Shown: positions 44,971-54,999, counted from the stretch's first letter. The stretch: DNA of 64,000 nt from Paraburkholderia sp. PREW-6R (GCF_039621805.1 NZ_CP155073.1:1674001-1738000); one strand, 5' to 3'. The notes: generated from the letters alone by a model not told the origin. Made by a program: numbers and translations.

Positions 44971-45354
44971 TTATGCGCTGCGCGCTTCGCGCCGCTCCTG
45001 CTCCGCGACCGTGTAGATCGCTTCGGGCATCGCCTCCAGCCGCGCTTTCGGAATCGGGTCGCCGCTCTCGTCCGACAGACCGTAGGTCCCGTCTTCGATC
45101 TTCTGCAGCGCACGTGCAATGTCGGCAATGCGGTGATCATTCACGTTGCGCAGCGACTGGTTGATCTCGTCCTGCGCCATGCCTTGCGCGTCGTCCTCGA
45201 ATTCCCTTGGTTCGTCGCCATGCTCTTCCATGGACAATCGTTCTTCGCCAATGGTACTTTCCTCGCCGCCCAGCAGTTCACGGCGCATTGCCTCGAGGCG
45301 CGCGCGCTGTTGTGCGATAAACGCGTCGCTCAAATCACTCCGTTGGCCAGGCAT
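44971..45354 (-). CDS. DksA/TraR-family protein lacking zinc cysteines
   Basis: A 127-residue protein with the coiled-coil (AQQRARLEAMRRELL and a matching later helix) and globular end of DksA/TraR proteins. In the zinc-finger region GTYGLSDESGDPI...IYTVAEQER, all four cysteine positions are replaced (Ser, Ser, Thr, Glu) and the protein has no Cys at all. DksA relatives bind the RNA polymerase secondary channel. Zinc-free paralogues such as Pseudomonas DksA2 keep function when zinc is scarce. AAGGGAGA precedes the ATG. Confidence 0.85.
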   Translation of the reverse strand: MPGQRSDLSDAFIAQQRARLEAMRRELLGGEESTIGEERLSMEEHGDEPREFEDDAQGMAQDEINQSLRNVNDHRIADIARALQKIEDGTYGLSDESGDPIPKARLEAMPEAIYTVAEQERREARSA

Positions 45355-45611
45355 GGTTAATCTCCCTTGGATAGAAGCGTTGTATTAAATCAGCGGCGCT
45401 CGCCGGCCGATATGCACCGGGTTCCAGAAAAGCGGAACCTCGGTGGTGCTTCCGAAACTCAACGACGCTTTCGCGTTTCCTCATACGACTACAATGGCGC
45501 GAGACAGGCAGGTGCATCATGGGCTTGCATCATGGGGTTGCAATACGCGCACCCTTCAGCAATTCTACGAGCATGTCACATCCTCGCGTGACCAACATCA
45601 GGGAGAATACG

Positions 45612-45929
45612 ATGTCAGAAAGCACGGTTTCTTATGGCGGTTACGAGATTGTCGTTCATTCCTCGACCAACCGTCTGGGTGCGTGGGTGGCCGGCGTCAG
45701 CCTGAAAGACGGCACGGGAAAGACGGTGGACCTTCGGCCTGAGACGGTTCAGCCCGAATGGCTGACTGAAGAAGAAGCGATTCGCGATGCGGTCGAATGG
45801 GGTCGCCGCTATATCGACCGCGAGTTCAAGACGTCGGAGCAGCATTCATGGGTTGCCGATCGTGCCCGTGCGGAAACCTGGTTTCAGGACGAAGAAGAGA
45901 AGACGCGCGGCCCGGAAATCGGCAGCTAA
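45612..45929 (+). CDS. Hypothetical protein, 105 residues
   Basis: A small soluble acidic protein starting MSESTVSYGGYEIVVHSS with a GGGAGA ribosome site. PEWLTEEEAIRDAVEWGRRYID in the second half looks like a conserved helical signature of small Burkholderia proteins, but I cannot name a characterised family. It is transcribed alone between the DksA-like gene and a convergent hypothetical gene. Confidence 0.75.
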   Translation: MSESTVSYGGYEIVVHSSTNRLGAWVAGVSLKDGTGKTVDLRPETVQPEWLTEEEAIRDAVEWGRRYIDREFKTSEQHSWVADRARAETWFQDEEEKTRGPEIGS

Positions 45930-45981
45930 ACGTTCGGGACGCGCATCGGCAGCGGGGAACCGCTGCGCCTCGCTGGGTCCA

Positions 45982-46602
45982 TCAATGCCGTGCCTTGTCG
46001 ATCGCCGTCACCGCGAGCACGCGCGCGAGGTCCGCGTACAACTCGGCCCACTTGCCGAGCAGGCTTGGATCGTCGGTGAGAAAAAGCGGATGCTCCACCC
46101 ATGCGCTGACGTTCGCGTCTTTCCACGCGAGCTCGAAAACGCGTAGCTCTTCGTCTTCGCTGACGCCAATATCAACCAGTTCCTTGAACGACGCGAGATT
46201 GGACAGCCACACCTTGTCTGCGGAGATACCGTGGATTGCCGCCAGCGCGCCGCTTGCGCGATGACGCGCGTTCTCGCGACTATCGGCGATCAGGAATACG
46301 ATGCTTTCGCTGTGGGCACTGCTGAACACGGCGCGATACAGTGAAGTCCTGCAGCGATGGCTGAGTTGCGTGCCCATGGTGACGTGCACTCCCGAAAGCA
46401 CTGCATTATTTTTCCCGGCGGTCTGGCCGGCGCCGGATTTCTGCCTTCCGCTCGACGGCTTTGTGCCTGTCTGCCTGACGGATTGACGCTGCCGGGCGCG
46501 ATAGCGCTCGCTGCTCCAGTAAAGATACAGGCTGCACACGACCAGACAGGCCAGTGCGAGCATCCCGACGCCCCCAAGTACCGCCAGATCGGCATGCGCC
46601 AT
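45982..46602 (-). CDS. Hypothetical membrane-anchored protein
   Basis: A 206-residue protein with one N-terminal helix (GGVGMLALACLVVCSLYLYW), a basic Ser/Thr/Lys-rich linker to about residue 65, and a compact C-terminal domain (DSRENARHRASGALAAIHG, VWLSNLASFKELVDIGVSED, VEHPLFLTDDPSLL). GAAGGAGG precedes ATG 46602. No family recognised. Confidence 0.72.
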   Translation of the reverse strand: MAHADLAVLGGVGMLALACLVVCSLYLYWSSERYRARQRQSVRQTGTKPSSGRQKSGAGQTAGKNNAVLSGVHVTMGTQLSHRCRTSLYRAVFSSAHSESIVFLIADSRENARHRASGALAAIHGISADKVWLSNLASFKELVDIGVSEDEELRVFELAWKDANVSAWVEHPLFLTDDPSLLGKWAELYADLARVLAVTAIDKARH

Positions 46603-46932
46603 GTCAGGCCTCCTTCAGTCTCGCACGTGGATTCGTCGCCCGCCGTTGGCCTTGCAGCGCTGTTTTCATAGTGGGGACGATGAACCGAGTATCCGGCGCG
46701 CGTTCGGTTTGAGCAACTGGGCACAGGTCTCTATTGACCAATCTACCCCGCTGTAGGAGTCTATCTGGCTTGGGCCTGTGTCCCGCGGCGGCTGCCGTTC
46801 GTCGTCGGATAGGGCTGCTTCGGGCGGCATCGCCCTTTATAGCAATGCGATGCAGACAATCACGAGCCCGCTCAGCGTAAAAGCAGTCGTCAATCGCATA
46901 CAAGGGATTGCGAGGTAAAGCGTGAGCGCAGT
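46603..46932. other. Intergenic region
   Basis: About 330 bp between two minus-strand genes. I see nothing with coding or RNA-gene character; it should contain the promoter of the hypothetical membrane gene. Confidence 0.4.
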
Positions 46933-48702
46933 TCAGCTTGTCCTGCGTTTGCCGCTGTCCGCGTGCTCAGCCGCTGCGGCCGGCTCGACGGGCTCTTCGA
47001 GGAAGTCAAAATCGCAGCCCCGGTTCGCCTGCGTGACGTGCAACTGGTGCATCACGCCGAAGCCTCGCTCGAACGGACGCTTCGGCGCTTGCCACGCGGC
47101 CTTTCGCGCGCGGAGTTCGGCGTCGCTCACGTCGAGGTGCAAACGACGCGCACGAACGTCCAGCTCGATCATGTCGCCATCCTTGACGAGTGCAAGCGGG
47201 CCGCCCACGAACGACTCGGGCGCGACGTGCAGCACGCAGGCGCCGTAACTGGTGCCACTCATGCGCGCATCGGAAATGCGCAGCATGTCGCGCACGCCCT
47301 CCTTCAGCAGCTTTTGCGGGATCGGCAACTGGCCCCATTCGGGCATGCCAGGGGCGCCCACCGGCCCCGCGTGCTGCAGGACCAACACCGAATCTTTCGT
47401 GACGTTCAACGCTTCCGAGTCGATGCGTGCGGCCATATCGCCATAATCACTGAATACGACGGCCGGCCCGCGATGTTTCAGCAGATGCGTTTCCATGGCC
47501 GCGGGTTTGATCACCGCGCCGTCGGGCGCGAGATTGCCGCTCACCACCGCCAGGCCGTCACTGGCGACAATGGGATTGCCGCGGCGGCGGATCACATCGT
47601 CGTTAAAGATTTCCGCACCCGCGATGTTCTCGCCGAGCGTCGATCCGGTGACCGTCATCTGTGTGCCGTCGATCAGTTCGCCTAGCTCCGCGAGCAACGC
47701 GCGCAGGCCGCCCGCATAGAAAAAGTCTTCCATCAGGTACTGGCCGGCCGGGCGCACGTTCGCAAGCACCGGCGTCGTGCGGGCGAGTTCGTCGAAGCGG
47801 CTGATTCGCAGGTCGATGCCCGCCCGGCGAGCGAGCGCGACGAGATGGACGATCGCATTGGTCGAGCCGGACATCGAGAGCACGGTCGTCACGGCGTTGT
47901 CGAAGGATCGGGCGGTGAGCATGTCCGAGGGCTTCTGATCGGTCCACACCATCTCGACAATGCGCTGGCCCGTCAACGACGCGAACTGCGCATGCCGCGA
48001 ATCGACTGCGGGGATCGACGAAAATCCGGACAGCGTGAGGCCGAGCGCTTCGACGGCGCTCGTCATCGTCGACGCGGTGCCCATCGTCATGCAGTGGCCC
48101 GGCGAGCGCGCAATGCCGCTTTCGATGCCTTTCCACTCTGCTTCGCTGATCGTGCCGGCGCGCAACTCGGCCCAATATTTCCATGTGTCCGAGCCACTGC
48201 CGAGTGTGCGTCCGTTCCAGTTGCCGCGTAGCATCGGGCCGGCGGGCAGGAAGATGGCCGGCAGGTCCATGCTGATCGCGCCCATCAACAGGCCGGGCGT
48301 CGTCTTGTCGCAACCGCCCATCAACGCGCAGCCGTCGAACGGATAGGACTTCAGCAACTCCTCCGTCTCCATCGCGAGAAAGTTGCGATAGAGCATCGTG
48401 GTCGGCTTCTGGAATGGCTCGGCTAGCGTCATGACCGGCATTTCGACCGGAAACCCGCCGGCTTGCCAGACGCCGCGCTTCACTTCTTCCACGCGCTGTC
48501 TGAAGTGCGTGTGGCAGGAATTGATCTCGCTCCACGTGTTGACGACCGCGATCACCGGTTTGCCCAGGTAATCGGACGCGTGATAGCCCATCTGCGCGGT
48601 GCGGGAACGGTGGCCGAACGAGCGAAGGTCATTCACGCCGTACCAGCGATAGCTGCGAAGCTGTTCAGGTGTTTTGCGCGCGATCGGCACTGATCTCTCC
48701 AT
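46933..48702 (-). CDS. IlvD/Edd-family sugar-acid dehydratase (L-arabinonate dehydratase-like)
   Basis: A 589-residue Fe-S dehydratase. Cluster and active-site segments are SCHTHFR, MGGCDKTTPG and SPGHCMTMGTASTM; later conserved blocks are GTSYGACVLHVAPE and SGSTNAIVHL. The start RSYRWYGVNDLRSFGHRSR and the C-terminus (HQLHVTQANRGCDFDFL) are typical of pentonate/hexonate dehydratases rather than IlvD. It removes water from a sugar acid to give a 2-keto-3-deoxy acid. ATG 48702 follows CTGGAG. No other genes for that pathway are adjacent. Confidence 0.88.
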   Translation of the reverse strand: MERSVPIARKTPEQLRSYRWYGVNDLRSFGHRSRTAQMGYHASDYLGKPVIAVVNTWSEINSCHTHFRQRVEEVKRGVWQAGGFPVEMPVMTLAEPFQKPTTMLYRNFLAMETEELLKSYPFDGCALMGGCDKTTPGLLMGAISMDLPAIFLPAGPMLRGNWNGRTLGSGSDTWKYWAELRAGTISEAEWKGIESGIARSPGHCMTMGTASTMTSAVEALGLTLSGFSSIPAVDSRHAQFASLTGQRIVEMVWTDQKPSDMLTARSFDNAVTTVLSMSGSTNAIVHLVALARRAGIDLRISRFDELARTTPVLANVRPAGQYLMEDFFYAGGLRALLAELGELIDGTQMTVTGSTLGENIAGAEIFNDDVIRRRGNPIVASDGLAVVSGNLAPDGAVIKPAAMETHLLKHRGPAVVFSDYGDMAARIDSEALNVTKDSVLVLQHAGPVGAPGMPEWGQLPIPQKLLKEGVRDMLRISDARMSGTSYGACVLHVAPESFVGGPLALVKDGDMIELDVRARRLHLDVSDAELRARKAAWQAPKRPFERGFGVMHQLHVTQANRGCDFDFLEEPVEPAAAAEHADSGKRRTS

Positions 48703-48924
48703 GCTCTCCAGCGGATCGCCACCCATTTGACTGGCAAAGCGCAGACGCCGCGGGGCGGTTCGTCAGGCCGATGGTAGCGACACCACCGGCACACGTCGTT
48801 AAGGGAATTCACCGACGCAGCGCGGGCGGCCACGGTGGCTCGAAGCAGGCGTGAGTGCCATAATCCCCCGGCTATATGCGTGCACGTAGTCGTTATTGTC
48901 CTCGCTTCGAACAAGGAGTTTCAG

Positions 48925-49218
48925 ATGAGCAAAGGTTATTGGGTCACCGCTTACCGCGCGACGAAAGATCCGGCAAAGCTCGCCGCTTACGCACAACTCG
49001 CCGCGCCCGCCGTCGCGGCCGCCGGCGGTAAATTCATCGTGCGTGGCGTAGCGGACGAAGTGCACGAGCAGGGCTTGAAAGAGCGCACGGTCGTGATCGA
49101 GTTTTCCAGCTACGAGGCCGCTGTTGCCGCGTATGACAGCGAAGCCTATCGCAAAGCGCTGGACGCATTGGGCGACGGTGTCGAGCGCGATCTGCGCATC
49201 GTGCGCGGGACGGAATAA
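48925..49218 (+). CDS. DUF1330 family protein
   Basis: A 97-residue dimeric alpha+beta-barrel (ferredoxin-like) protein. KGYWVTAYRATKDPAKLAAY, GGKFIVRGV, RTVVIEFSSYEAAVAAYDSEAY and YRKAL are classic DUF1330 features. An AAGGAG site precedes ATG 48925. Function unknown; the family resembles small monooxygenases and stress proteins. Single-gene unit divergent from the dehydratase. Confidence 0.88.
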   Translation: MSKGYWVTAYRATKDPAKLAAYAQLAAPAVAAAGGKFIVRGVADEVHEQGLKERTVVIEFSSYEAAVAAYDSEAYRKALDALGDGVERDLRIVRGTE

Positions 49219-50629
49219 GCGTTCTGCGACGCGGTGCGTTTTGCAGACACGAAGCCGCCGGAAACAGAGCCAGTTGATGTCATGCGTCCGTAAGCGCTTC
49301 CGGCATCAACCGTAAGTTTGCGGCGAGCTTTCAACCCGGCCAGCAACCGTGTGATTCGTCGACATCGTGAATCGATTAGCGCACGGGTCACAAGCCGGTC
49401 GGCGTGTGCGCACCGCGATTTGCCGGTTACTTGTGAATGCGTCGTTATCAACGCCCGCCCCCTTTTAATGCTTAATGCATAAAATAGCCGGGGCAGGTTG
49501 CGTCGGCCCCAGGCTTAAAATCAGCGCGCACAATCGGAGCGGACGTTGCCCATCGCTTCATTCACATGTTCCGCAAACTTGTGCCTCTAGCGTAATCAGC
49601 GTGCATATCCGTCAGAACTGATTTATCCGACCCGAGCCAGAGCGGCCGCACGACGTGTTGTTACCGCGTGCCGGCGCACAAACGCGCGTTTATGCAGTTA
49701 CCCCTCGCGACTGCGGGCTTCTCTTCCCTGAGGGTCCAGAAGCGAGAGCGTCCAGAGTCGGTCTCTCATTGCCAACAAAAGCACCCCATTTAAAAAGATA
49801 ATCCGCCAGTTGAACGAATCAAGCTGCCTATAGCCTATTTTTAATAATTAAATGAATGGTGTGCATGCGGCATTCATGTGTTGATGTTCATTTGATGATT
49901 AAAATGCCATCGGAATTATTAAACTAGTTCCCGATAACGATTTTCCGCAATATACAACATTCTTTTTTGTCGAATCCTGCGCAGCTGAGCGCCTTATTAA
50001 ACTTGAACCGCTGGCGCCGTGAAAGCTTTCTACCAACGGACACACGTGCAGTCAGAGAGTCGCGAGAGCCGCACCGACTCCTTCGCCAGCTTAACCTTTA
50101 CACAGTGACTCATTCAACGCTGACGTTCGCCGCCAACGTTCCCCGCTTATTCTGATAAAAAGCCGCGAATACATTAGACGAATAACGGCAATATATTTTT
50201 TTACAATTTTCCAGACCATTAGAAGTGGTTATGCCGTTTAAAATCCGCTGCATTGCAAATCATAAGCAGCCACGAGAAATGAATAACAATATCCGGGCGG
50301 TAGCCTATACGAGATACACGGTGAATGGCTGGACCTGGTTCGCCACGGGCGCCGCCGCGCTGATGCAAGGCGCGGCTATGCCCGCGAGTGGTGCGACGCG
50401 GCAAGCAGGCACGTAACGCTTCTCCAGCCACGCCAGCGCCGGCTCTTCCTGCTGTCAGCGTAACGAGTGCAACCCGCCCGCCTGCACGTCGCGACCCGAA
50501 GCGGCTGTTGATCGCATCACGCATGTCACGTTGCTTACGCGCGTTGCTTCCGTGCGTTGCTTCCCAGGCAGCTCAACTCGCGCCGACACCGCTTCCGCAC
50601 GTCCGACACGCCACTTTCGAGAACCACAT
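49219..50629. other. Long non-coding, partly AT-rich region upstream of bcsB-like operon
   Basis: About 1.4 kb with no supportable gene. From about 49,770 to 50,240 the composition drops markedly (runs such as TTTTTAATAATTAAATG and GGAATTATTAAAC), unlike the GC-rich surroundings. Such islands often bind H-NS-type silencers and hold long regulatory leaders. A 61-codon frame at 50231-50416 lacks good support. The likely use is control of the glycan operon that follows. Confidence 0.5.
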
Positions 50630-52834
50630 TTGACGATCCCGTTTTCCCGGCTGCGCCTGCCGCGCCATACCGTTGCGATTCTGTGCGCGTGCGGCGCGTT
50701 GCTTGCGGCGTTCGTGCCCGCCCACGCTTTCGCCGCCGACCTCGCGACGGGCTTTGCGCAATTGAATCAGGGCGTTATTGAAAGCCGCACGGTGTCGCTG
50801 AAGGAGCTCGGGCTGCTGACGAGCGTCACCCTGACCGCACCGGACACCCGCCGCGAATTCTTCCTGCCGGTGCCGGCCGATGTGCCGATTACCGACGCCA
50901 CCCTGCAACTCGACGGCGCGTACGTACGCGGCGACGGCGGCCGCACGACCATGCTGCTGTCGCTCGACGGCTCGCCGGTGGTCGCGCGCTCATTCACGCA
51001 GGCCAACGGCGGCGCGTCGATGAGCGTCGGCGTCGACGGCGCGCCGCGCCCTGCGGGTTATGTGCGCATCGGGCTCGGCTTCTCGTCGGTGATCAACGAC
51101 AACGTTTGTACCGACCAGACCGCGATTGGCAACGTGCTGCGCGTCGATCCGTCGACACGTCTCACCTACCGCTTCAATCCCGCCGACGTGCAGGACTTGC
51201 GCACGGCATGGAGCGCACTCCCGTACGCGCCGGTGCTGGCGATTTCCGGCCCACGCCTCGCTGCTGCAACGCTCGATACGGCGTGGCGCACCAACGCGCT
51301 GTTGCAACGCGACGGCAAGCGCCCACTGATGCAGGCGCTGCCCGCGCCCGGCGACACTGTCGAGCTCGACGGCGTTCAGGTGCCCGACGCGCTGCATGGC
51401 CTCGCGGCCTTCGACGCGCTCGCAGGCGGCGGCGCCCACAGGCTCGCGAACCCGGCCGAACTCGGCGCGCTGATCGCGCTGTCGCCGCGCGGCGTCTTCG
51501 GCCCCGACGTGGTGGTCGCGGACGAACCGATGCGCAACGCGATCAACGCCGGTGTCGACGCCCTGCGCGCACAGGTAGCGAGTGCGGACCCGCAGGCGCT
51601 TCACGCGTTCGACGCGTGGCGCGCGCGGGCCGTCACGCCGCTCGCCGCGCCGCTCGTGCGCGGTGAAGCGCGTGTCGCGCACCTCGGCGGCCGCGCGATG
51701 CTGGTGCTCGGCGACAACGAGGGTGCGGCCGTGCTTGCGCGCGGCTGGCGTCCGATCGACGTATCGAGTCGCGTAGTCGTGCATCAGATCGATCCGGCTG
51801 CGCGCACGCAAGGCGACAGGATCGCGCTCGCCGACCTCGGCGGCGAACCGCGCAGCATCGACGTGCACGATACGGCGTCCTGGGAAGCCAGCTTCGATCT
51901 GGCCGCGGCGTCCGGCAACGGTCAATTGCCCAGCGTGGTCGTGCTCGATCTCGCCGCTTCGCCGACGATCTCGAATGGCGCGGCAACCGCCACCGTCTAT
52001 TTCAACGACGTGATGATCGGCGCAAAACTGTTGAACGTCGACGGCCGCCGGCAGCGCCTCGAACTGCAGATTCCGCGTTATGCGCTCGCCCGCACCAACA
52101 CGCTGCGCGTGTCGTTCCGCCGTCAGCCGGATGCCGGCTGCCAGACTCGCCAGGCGTATCCGGTAGCGGTGCTGCCGGGCAGCTATCTGCAACTCGATCG
52201 GGGTACGCCTGATAACGATTTCGTCGGGATGGCCGCGCGCTATGCGTCGTCCGCGACGGTGATCGTGCCGCAGTCGTATCTCGACGACGCGCTTCACAGC
52301 GTGCCGCGTCTTGCCACGCTGACGGGTGCGGCCGGCGTCGCGCCGCTGCCCGCGCATTTCGTGGTCGCCGCAAATGGTGCGCATCCGCGGCCTGACGGCC
52401 CTTTCCTCGCCGCCGACGTTACGGTGGCCGACGAGAAAGATCACGTCGAGTTTTCGAAGGATCACCTGATGCTGACCTCGGCCGCTGGCGACAGGCTCAT
52501 CGACGTATCGGGTCTCAGCAAACTCGCCGTGCTGAGCGTGGCGACCTCCGGCGAACAGGCCGGGATCGTCTATCGGTCGACGGGCGACGCCCCGACGCTG
52601 ACCGACAAGCTGCAACTCGCACGCGGCGATATCGCGGTGGTGGACGCAACCGGCGTGCTCAAACAGTTCGACACCGTGCATCCCGATGATCTGAGTGCGG
52701 ACGGCACGTCGAGCACGCAATGGGTCACGCAGCATTGGGTGCGCTGGGGTCTGCCCGCGTTGCTGCTCCTGCTTCTGATCGTGCTGATTCTGTCCGCGCA
52801 GCGCGCGCGTCGCAAGAACCGGGACAAGAAGTGA
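50630..52834 (+). CDS. BcsB-like periplasmic glycan-synthesis protein
   Basis: A 734-residue protein of the BcsB family. A signal peptide (HTVAILCACGALLAAFVPAHAFA) is followed by a periplasmic beta-rich region and one C-terminal anchor helix (WGLPALLLLLLIVLILS) with a basic tail. BcsB partners the synthase BcsA and guides the growing glucan through the periplasm. There is no ATG in the right place; TTG at 50630 is the best start. The stop overlaps the GTG of the NfrB-like gene (GTGA). It replaces BcsA's usual partner context with an NfrB-type synthase, so the polymer may not be cellulose. Confidence 0.83.
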   Translation: MTIPFSRLRLPRHTVAILCACGALLAAFVPAHAFAADLATGFAQLNQGVIESRTVSLKELGLLTSVTLTAPDTRREFFLPVPADVPITDATLQLDGAYVRGDGGRTTMLLSLDGSPVVARSFTQANGGASMSVGVDGAPRPAGYVRIGLGFSSVINDNVCTDQTAIGNVLRVDPSTRLTYRFNPADVQDLRTAWSALPYAPVLAISGPRLAAATLDTAWRTNALLQRDGKRPLMQALPAPGDTVELDGVQVPDALHGLAAFDALAGGGAHRLANPAELGALIALSPRGVFGPDVVVADEPMRNAINAGVDALRAQVASADPQALHAFDAWRARAVTPLAAPLVRGEARVAHLGGRAMLVLGDNEGAAVLARGWRPIDVSSRVVVHQIDPAARTQGDRIALADLGGEPRSIDVHDTASWEASFDLAAASGNGQLPSVVVLDLAASPTISNGAATATVYFNDVMIGAKLLNVDGRRQRLELQIPRYALARTNTLRVSFRRQPDAGCQTRQAYPVAVLPGSYLQLDRGTPDNDFVGMAARYASSATVIVPQSYLDDALHSVPRLATLTGAAGVAPLPAHFVVAANGAHPRPDGPFLAADVTVADEKDHVEFSKDHLMLTSAAGDRLIDVSGLSKLAVLSVATSGEQAGIVYRSTGDAPTLTDKLQLARGDIAVVDATGVLKQFDTVHPDDLSADGTSSTQWVTQHWVRWGLPALLLLLLIVLILSAQRARRKNRDKK

Positions 52835-54999
52835 GTTTCGCGACGCTCAGGTGGTACGGCGGCTTCCTGCTCGCGGACTACTACCAGATACTCGAACACG
52901 TCGCGACGGTGGTCGCCGTGATCATTCTGCTGTCGAGTCTCGATGACCTGTTCATCGACGCGTGGTACTGGATCCGTCAGGCCGTGCGCCGCCTGACGAT
53001 CGAGCGGCAACACCGGCCGCTCACGATTGCGCAATTGCATGCGCGCGCGGAGCAACCCATCGCGATCATGGTGCCGGCGTGGCATGAACACGACGTCATT
53101 GCTGCGATGCTGGAGGACATGGTGCGCGTGCTCGATTACCGCGCGTACACGGTGTTCGTGGGCACCTATCAGAACGACGCGGCGACGATCGCGGAAGTCG
53201 AGCGGATGCGGCTGCGTTACAAGCATCTGCACCGCGTCGAAGTCCCGCATGACGGGCCGACGTGCAAGGCGGACTGTCTGAACTGGATCGTGCAGGCAAT
53301 CCTGCACTACGAGTTCGAAGCGGGCGTCGAGTTCGCCGGCGTCGTGATGCACGACAGCGAAGACGTGCTGCATCCGGTGGAACTGAAGTTCTTCAACTAT
53401 CTGCTGCCGCGCAAGGACATGATCCAGTTGCCGGTCGCGTCGCTCGAACGCGAGTGGTTCGAACTGGTGGCGGGCACGTATATGGACGAGTTCGCCGAAT
53501 GGCACGCGAAGGATCTGGTGGTGCGGGAGAGCCTCGCGGGCTCGGTGCCTTCAGCGGGCGTGGGCACCTGCTTCTCGCGCCGCGCGATACTCGCGCTGGT
53601 CCAACAGACGCAAAGCCAGCCCTTCAATACCGAGAGTCTCACCGAAGATTACGACGTCGGCACGCGCATCGGCAAACTCGGCATGCAGTCCATTTTTCCG
53701 CGCTTTCCGGTGCAGTTTTCGACGCGCCGCCGGGGCTGGTTCGGCCTTGGCGCGGAACGCGAGATCACCATGACGATGCCGCTGTGCGTGCGCGAGTTTT
53801 TTCCCGACACGTTGCGCACCGCGTACCGCCAGCGCGCTCGCTGGACGCTTGGCATCGGCCTGCAAGGCTGGCGCCAGACCGGCTGGAGCGGCTCGCTCGC
53901 CAACCGCTATCTGCTGCTGCGCGATCGCAAGGGCGTGGTCACGGCGTTTGTCGGCATGCTCGCGTATGTGCTGGTGGTGCAGTTTCTGCTGTTCGCAATG
54001 GCATCGTTTCTCGGCATGACACCCGATCTGTTTCCGTCGCCGTTCATCGATTCGACGTGGACGCAGTTACTGCTCGCCGCAAATTTCGTGTCGCTGGCGT
54101 TGCGCGTGCTCCAGCGCATGATCTTCACGTCGAGGCTCTATGGTTGGGAGCATGGCCTGCTGGCGGTGCCGCGCATGGTGATCAGCAACTTCATCAATTT
54201 TCTCGCGGTGTTTCGCGCATGGCGCCTCTTTCTCGTACATGTGGTGACCGGCAAGCGGCTTGCATGGGACAAAACCATGCACGACTTTCCGAGCGCCGAT
54301 GGCCTGCGCAATACACGCCAGAATCTCGGCGAACTGCTGCTGTCCTGGCAGGCGATCGACGAGCAGAAACTCGAAATCGCGCTGCGTGACGAGCATGCGC
54401 GCCATGCGCCGCTCGGGCGCGTGCTGATGGCGCGTGGCTGGCTCGACGAGGAAACGCTCGCCGAGGCGATTGCATTCCAGAACGACCTGCCGCGTGGCCG
54501 CTTCGACGCCGCGCGGCTCGAAAGCGCGCTGCGCGATCTGCCGCCCGAAGTGCTGGTGCGCTATCGCACGTTGCCGCAAGGCGAGGATGTGCACGGTCAC
54601 GCGCTCTTCGTCGCCGCGAGCCTGCCTGCCGACGAAGTACTCGCCACCCTGCACGAACTGACGGGCCGCACGGTGTCCGTGCATATCGTGCGGGAAAGCG
54701 AGGTGGCCGCCGGGTTGCGCGTGTTGAGCAATGCTCGCACGCTCGCCATCGCGCCGCATGACGAGGACGGGTCGACCGATCCGCTCATGACCGGCGTGCC
54801 GCTGCTCGGCGATCTGCTGATCGAAATGGGGCTCGTCACACGCGCCGCGTTCGAAGGCGCGTTGGCCGACTATCGTCCCGAGCGCGACGGACGCATCGGC
54901 GAATACATGATGTCGAAACAGGTGATTTCGCGCGACGCGTTGAACCGCGCGGTGACCGAGCAGAACCGCCTGCGCCGCGAGCACGTGGCGGGACGCTAA
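52831..54999 (+). CDS. NfrB-like GT2 glycosyltransferase with C-terminal MshEN domain
   Basis: A 722-residue inner-membrane protein. An N-terminal helix precedes a GT2 synthase domain: HDSEDV at about 173 (metal/UDP site), TEDYD at about 270 (catalytic base) and QRARW at about 334. Several helices follow, then a soluble C-terminus with two MshEN-type repeats (GRVLMARGWLDEETLAEAI at about 530; LLGDLLIEMGLV at about 659), a c-di-GMP-binding fold. E. coli NfrB is a c-di-GMP-activated polysaccharide synthase used by phage N4. GTG start overlaps the bcsB-like stop. An NfrA-type outer-membrane partner is not in the window. Confidence 0.86.
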   Translation: MSFATLRWYGGFLLADYYQILEHVATVVAVIILLSSLDDLFIDAWYWIRQAVRRLTIERQHRPLTIAQLHARAEQPIAIMVPAWHEHDVIAAMLEDMVRVLDYRAYTVFVGTYQNDAATIAEVERMRLRYKHLHRVEVPHDGPTCKADCLNWIVQAILHYEFEAGVEFAGVVMHDSEDVLHPVELKFFNYLLPRKDMIQLPVASLEREWFELVAGTYMDEFAEWHAKDLVVRESLAGSVPSAGVGTCFSRRAILALVQQTQSQPFNTESLTEDYDVGTRIGKLGMQSIFPRFPVQFSTRRRGWFGLGAEREITMTMPLCVREFFPDTLRTAYRQRARWTLGIGLQGWRQTGWSGSLANRYLLLRDRKGVVTAFVGMLAYVLVVQFLLFAMASFLGMTPDLFPSPFIDSTWTQLLLAANFVSLALRVLQRMIFTSRLYGWEHGLLAVPRMVISNFINFLAVFRAWRLFLVHVVTGKRLAWDKTMHDFPSADGLRNTRQNLGELLLSWQAIDEQKLEIALRDEHARHAPLGRVLMARGWLDEETLAEAIAFQNDLPRGRFDAARLESALRDLPPEVLVRYRTLPQGEDVHGHALFVAASLPADEVLATLHELTGRTVSVHIVRESEVAAGLRVLSNARTLAIAPHDEDGSTDPLMTGVPLLGDLLIEMGLVTRAAFEGALADYRPERDGRIGEYMMSKQVISRDALNRAVTEQNRLRREHVAGR

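Noticed and set aside
50012..50027. Sigma-54-like promoter TGGCGCC-N4-AAGCT
   Set aside because: GG-N10-GC spacing fits, but the -12 TTGC element is not matched; one such partial hit is expected by chance.
50231..50416. Small 61-codon frame upstream of the bcsB-like gene
   Set aside because: Weak ribosome site, low-complexity Ala/Met-rich second half, and no family resemblance; could be a leader peptide but not supported.
50990..52735. 581-codon minus-strand frame
   Set aside because: Antisense to the BcsB-like gene; no start context, no family features.
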